Source: an uncultured Eubacteriales bacterium
Lineage (GTDB): Bacteria > Bacillota > Clostridia > Christensenellales > CAG-917
Length of the DNA: 7,814 nt
Direction: 5' to 3'
Assembly: GCA_900547975.1 (NCBI GenBank)
Contig: URIX01000061.1
Coordinates: forward strand, 1 to 7,814
In this document: positions 5,021 to 7,814 of the stretch, one piece after another
How positions within the stretch are numbered: the stretch's first letter is position 1
Layout of the letters: every line of letters begins with the position of its first letter
The notes under the pieces: model-generated
What the model saw: only the letters and a program-made list of their open reading frames with translations
What the model was told of the DNA's origin: nothing
The model's database searches: none
Program-made: the position numbers and the translations under genes

Positions 5021-6964
5021 TTGGCAAAATCTGTTGACAAAAACCTCAAAAAATTACCGCTCGGCGCGATACGACCGCAAGGTTGGCTGCTCGACCAAAT
5101 GCGTTTTGCAAGCAATCTTCAAAAGCGTATCGGCTCGCTGTCGGGACTTGTCAAGGACGGAGAATGGAACGGCGGCGAAAGCCTGCCTCGCTACGTCCGA
5201 GGTTTGATTTTGCTCTCTTGCGCTCTCGACGACAAAAACCTCAAAGAGAAAGTGACGAGTTTTATGTCGCTCATATTCGCAAGCGCAAACGAGGGCGGCG
5301 ATTTCGGGCCTAAAAACACGTCGTCGCTCACGCCCAAAATCGAGGCGGTAAAAACCCTTTTGACCTATTACGAAGCAACGGACAACGAGCGCGTTTTGCC
5401 GTTTTTGAAAAAGTTTTTCAAGAGCCAGTTCAACACTTATTCGGTGAGTTCGAGTTGGTACGATTCGAGAGCGAGATTGCTTGAAGAAATATGCGCGATA
5501 GAAGCCGTTTACAGAGAGACCGACCTCGAATGGTTGCAGGACTTGGGCGAGAAACTTCGCGACAGTTCGAATGACTGGTTCAAACTCGCAAACCGCTTTC
5601 CGTACAAAAAGCCGTATCAGCGTTACATCTCGCAAACGGCACTTAAACATATTCAAAAACAGGTTTTAAGCGTCGATTGTGCAAAAGACGGCGCAAAAAA
5701 GCATAGGACGCTTACGCCCGAATACGTCAACAATCAGTGGCACAAAAAGAAGCATAAAGTCGCCGTGGAAACAAGAGGCGTAAACCTTGCAAAGGCGATA
5801 AAATATCCTGCCGTGTACGGCAGATTTATCGGTGACGATAACCTTAAAAACTTGTCGCTCAAACTCGTTTGTGCACTCGAAAAGAGACACGGAACGCCGC
5901 TTGGTATGTTTGCGTGCACGCCGAGAATCGCGGGTGCGAAAGGCGTGGGCGCGGTTGACGTCGAGGCGGGCGTAGAGATGCTCGAATCTCTCGTCGAGGT
6001 CGTGAAAGAAACCAGAAGTTACGAACTTGCCGACCTTATAGAGCGCATCGTTTTCAATATGGTTGCGGGGGCGAGTTTCGACGATTGTTCCGCCGTTCAG
6101 GATATGGTTTTCGTTAATCAGACGGAAGCCTCGCAAGCAAGAAAATTGCCGTATGCCGATGAAGACAATGCGTTCTACACCAAGAAAGCGTCGAGGGGCG
6201 CAATCGCGCTTTTGAGCGCGTATCCGCTCTTTTTGCAAACGGCGTGTATGGTGAAGGACGAGCAACTCAATTTCATCACGTATGCGCCTTGCACTATGGA
6301 CGTGTCCGTCGGCGGTTTTAGCCTCACGATTTCCGAACGCACGGGTTATCCGTTCAGAAACGCAGTCGTGTTCAAAGTGGAACAGGCGGACGGCGAACCC
6401 GAAGTCAAAATCAATTTCCGCGTGCCGAAAAACACGTATATGCAACTCATATCCGGCGGTCAGATAGTGGCGAGCGGAAGCAAAGAGATTTCCGTCAAGT
6501 GCATACTCAAAGCGGGAAGCACTTTTATGCTAAAAATGAACATACCGCTCACCGTCGAGGAAAACGCGGACGGCTCTCGCAGTTTGTTCAAGGGCAATCT
6601 GCTTATGGCGCTCAAACTGCCTTGCGACGTCACGCAAGATTCGAGCGACAGACGTACGCTCATAGTAAAATGCTCGAAAAAGTGGAACATCGCGCCGCTT
6701 TTGTCCAAGAAATCGTCCAAAAAACTGTTCGAGGACGAAAGGGTGGTCGTGCACGATATATCGGGCGTGCCGTTTGCCGAGGAACAGCCGCCTTTCGAGT
6801 TGAAAATCCGTTCCAAAAACGTGCTGAACTGGGATTACGACACGAGCGGATTCGAGTCATTCCCGAAAAAGTGTAGTTTTTCCGAGGAAAGCCTCGAAAG
6901 AACCTACGTTCCGTTCGGCTGTACGCTCACGAGAATAGCAAAATTCCCCAAATGCCTCAAATAA
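5021..6964 (+). CDS. DUF1680/GH127-like protein with degenerate catalytic site
   Basis: This 647-residue protein resembles the DUF1680 (glycoside hydrolase family 127, beta-L-arabinofuranosidase) superfamily. LPLGAIRPQGWL (12-23) is the typical opening, and WNGGESLPRYVRGLILL (49-65) plus repeated helical pairs suggest the alpha/alpha toroid. ETRGVNLAKAIKYP (250-263) and YELADLIERIVFN (334-346) match conserved core segments. From about 425 a beta-sandwich-like region follows. Active members use a zinc site of Glu and three Cys, one Cys being the nucleophile. Here no Cys occurs between 356 and 409 where the CC pair should lie, the E-x-C equivalent is near D313-E315 without Cys, the His of HGVN is Arg252, and the general-acid Glu aligns with Pro301. 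It may be inactive or use another chemistry. There is no signal peptide, so it is cytoplasmic. The start is TTG at 5021 after AAGGG (5011-5015); the next ATG (5099) would remove the conserved opening. It is followed after 11 bases by the PH-domain gene. Confidence 0.85.
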   Translation: MAKSVDKNLKKLPLGAIRPQGWLLDQMRFASNLQKRIGSLSGLVKDGEWNGGESLPRYVRGLILLSCALDDKNLKEKVTSFMSLIFASANEGGDFGPKNTSSLTPKIEAVKTLLTYYEATDNERVLPFLKKFFKSQFNTYSVSSSWYDSRARLLEEICAIEAVYRETDLEWLQDLGEKLRDSSNDWFKLANRFPYKKPYQRYISQTALKHIQKQVLSVDCAKDGAKKHRTLTPEYVNNQWHKKKHKVAVETRGVNLAKAIKYPAVYGRFIGDDNLKNLSLKLVCALEKRHGTPLGMFACTPRIAGAKGVGAVDVEAGVEMLESLVEVVKETRSYELADLIERIVFNMVAGASFDDCSAVQDMVFVNQTEASQARKLPYADEDNAFYTKKASRGAIALLSAYPLFLQTACMVKDEQLNFITYAPCTMDVSVGGFSLTISERTGYPFRNAVVFKVEQADGEPEVKINFRVPKNTYMQLISGGQIVASGSKEISVKCILKAGSTFMLKMNIPLTVEENADGSRSLFKGNLLMALKLPCDVTQDSSDRRTLIVKCSKKWNIAPLLSKKSSKKLFEDERVVVHDISGVPFAEEQPPFELKIRSKNVLNWDYDTSGFESFPKKCSFSEESLERTYVPFGCTLTRIAKFPKCLK

Positions 6965-6975
6965 GAAGGTGAAAT

Positions 6976-7548
6976 ATGAGAACGCTTGAAAAAAAATACT
7001 CGAAAATAGAAAGGGTCGTGGCAAAAGGCAAGTTTTCCGCTTGCGTGTATTTGCGCACCGTGTTTCTTGCCGCGATTTTGGGCGGTCTTACGGCGGTCGT
7101 CTGGATTTTTAAGGATAAAATCGAGGGCTTATTCACCAAAACCGAGCCTGCCCGATATCTCACCGACGACGTTATGCGCTGGGTGCTTTTGGGCGTCGGC
7201 ATTATCGTTCTTTCAAGTCTGCTCATCGAAACAATTCGTCTTAATTCAAAAGAATTGGTACTCACGCCGGACAAGGTCGTTTTCAGAGAGGGAATTCTCA
7301 ACATTCGCACCGTCGTCATACCTCTTTGCGAAATCAAGATGGTCGAAACCAAGCAAAACGCCCTCGAACGTCTTCTGGGCGTCGGCAAAGTTCTCATCGT
7401 ATCCGACGCGCAACAACCCTATCTCGTCAAAAACGTCAAATCCCCCGACAGATTATCTCGTCGTATCATGCGCCAAGTCGCCGATGTCAACGAGTCGATG
7501 AGGTTTGGGGGGATACCTCAAATTCGTTTGGTCGGCAGCCCAAAGTAA
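6976..7548 (+). CDS. PH-domain (DUF304/bPH2) membrane protein
   Basis: In this 190-residue protein, a basic N-terminus (1-20) precedes two likely membrane helices at about 25-45 and 67-87. A bacterial PH-like domain follows at about 88-168, as in the YdbS/YdbT type of proteins: ELVLTPDKVVFREGILN (93-109), then IPLCEIKMVE (115-124) and LLGVGKVLIVSD (133-144) follow the family pattern of strands. The domain would face the cytoplasm. Its ligand is unknown, and related proteins have been linked mainly to envelope stress or bacteriocin tolerance. The start has GAAGGTG at 6965-6971. The gene lies 11 bases after the GH127-like gene and is followed by a terminator, so the two are co-transcribed. A link between the partners is inferred from the operon only. 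Confidence 0.88.
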   Translation: MRTLEKKYSKIERVVAKGKFSACVYLRTVFLAAILGGLTAVVWIFKDKIEGLFTKTEPARYLTDDVMRWVLLGVGIIVLSSLLIETIRLNSKELVLTPDKVVFREGILNIRTVVIPLCEIKMVETKQNALERLLGVGKVLIVSDAQQPYLVKNVKSPDRLSRRIMRQVADVNESMRFGGIPQIRLVGSPK

Positions 7549-7579
7549 AAACTGCGCTATTTGGCGAATAACTGCGGCA

Positions 7580-7615
7580 ACGCCCTTTTCGTATTATCGA
7601 GAGGGGTGTTTTTTT
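7580..7615 (+). terminator. Intrinsic terminator of the GH127-like / PH-domain operon
   Basis: ACGCCCTTTTCG (7580-7591), loop TATTAT, and CGAGAGGGGTGT (7598-7609) form a 12-pair stem that includes several G-U pairs. It is followed by seven T (7609-7615). It starts 31 bases after the stop at 7548. Confidence 0.85.
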
Positions 7616-7814
7616 GTAGCCTTTACAGAATAATCGTCGTTTACCCTAAATAACACATCACCCCTTCCCTTCGGGCTTTCCCCTATTGCTCAAAATTACG
7701 TCATTTCTCTACAAAACCATACATCGTTCGCAAGAGGGGAAGTCGGCACTCACATAGAAAGGTATCGTCCTCTCATTATGCCACTCGTTCACGGGCGAAA
7801 AAAATCCACACTCG
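7616..7814. other. Non-coding right edge with repeat-like motifs
   Basis: No supported gene or RNA was found. The segment holds a pyrimidine-rich run (7657-7684) containing CCCTTCGGG, and the motifs CTCTACAAAA (7707-7716) and TTTCCCCTA (7677-7685). These last two are the reverse complements of words in the left edge. AGAGGGGAAGTCGGC (7733-7747) also resembles AGAGGGGGAACGGC at 7-20. It looks like a dispersed intergenic repeat in degenerate form, but this cannot be shown from one window. Confidence 0.35.

Noticed and set aside
4962..5207. 81-codon plus-strand frame overlapping the start of the GH127-like gene
   Set aside because: It starts at the -10 region of the promoter, has no ribosome binding site, and is off-frame with the conserved family opening at residues 12-23.
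5666..6445. Minus-strand 259-codon frame opposite the GH127-like gene
   Set aside because: It is an antisense shadow with His/Arg/Phe-rich low-quality composition and no start signals.
1..7814. CRISPR array, prophage, transposon or toxin-antitoxin content
   Set aside because: No regularly spaced repeats, no transposase, integrase or phage motifs, and no small paired toxin/antitoxin frames were seen.

Overview
The window reads as an ordinary chromosomal stretch from a Bacillota (Firmicutes) bacterium, most likely an uncultured, probably gut-associated member of the Clostridia. This rests on strong purine-rich ribosome binding sites (AAAGGGG, AAAGGGGG, GAAGGTG), sigma-A type TTGACA/TATAAT promoters, intrinsic terminators, a YczE/DUF6198-like membrane protein and an ApgM-type phosphoglycerate mutase homologue. 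The exact lineage is inference. I see no rRNA, tRNA, CRISPR array, transposase, phage gene or recognisable attachment site.

Layout, left to right. An untranslated edge (1-136) is followed on the minus strand by a seven-helix DUF6198/YczE-like membrane protein (137-874). Its promoter is near-consensus (979-1007), and its roughly 100-base leader contains an intrinsic-terminator-like hairpin. Diverging from it on the plus strand is a cytoplasmic alpha/beta hydrolase of the hormone-sensitive-lipase type (1121-2035). A spacer with two strong hairpins (2066-2120) follows. Next come a small AT-rich lipoprotein (2151-2741) and, 28 bases on, a four-helix membrane protein (2770-3411), ending at a terminator (3495-3530).

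On the minus strand, converging on that terminator, is an ApgM/proposed-homoserine-kinase protein of the alkaline phosphatase superfamily (3662-4906). It diverges from a two-gene plus-strand operon. The two transcription units share one short intergenic region where the -35 boxes of both promoters overlap (4949-4955). The operon encodes a large DUF1680/GH127-like protein that starts at TTG just after a leader hairpin (5021-6964), and a membrane protein with a bacterial PH (DUF304) domain (6976-7548). It is closed by a good intrinsic terminator (7580-7615). The right edge (7616-7814) is non-coding and shares short motifs, in inverted orientation, with the left edge.

The genes do not form one obvious pathway; they look like five independent transcription units. 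The most interesting points are: the possible attenuator in front of the DUF6198 gene; the GH127-like protein, which appears to have lost the family's zinc-binding and nucleophilic cysteines and its general acid; the overlapping divergent promoters; and the hairpins in the 2036-2150 spacer. I did not find convincing evidence of a wholly new multi-gene system.
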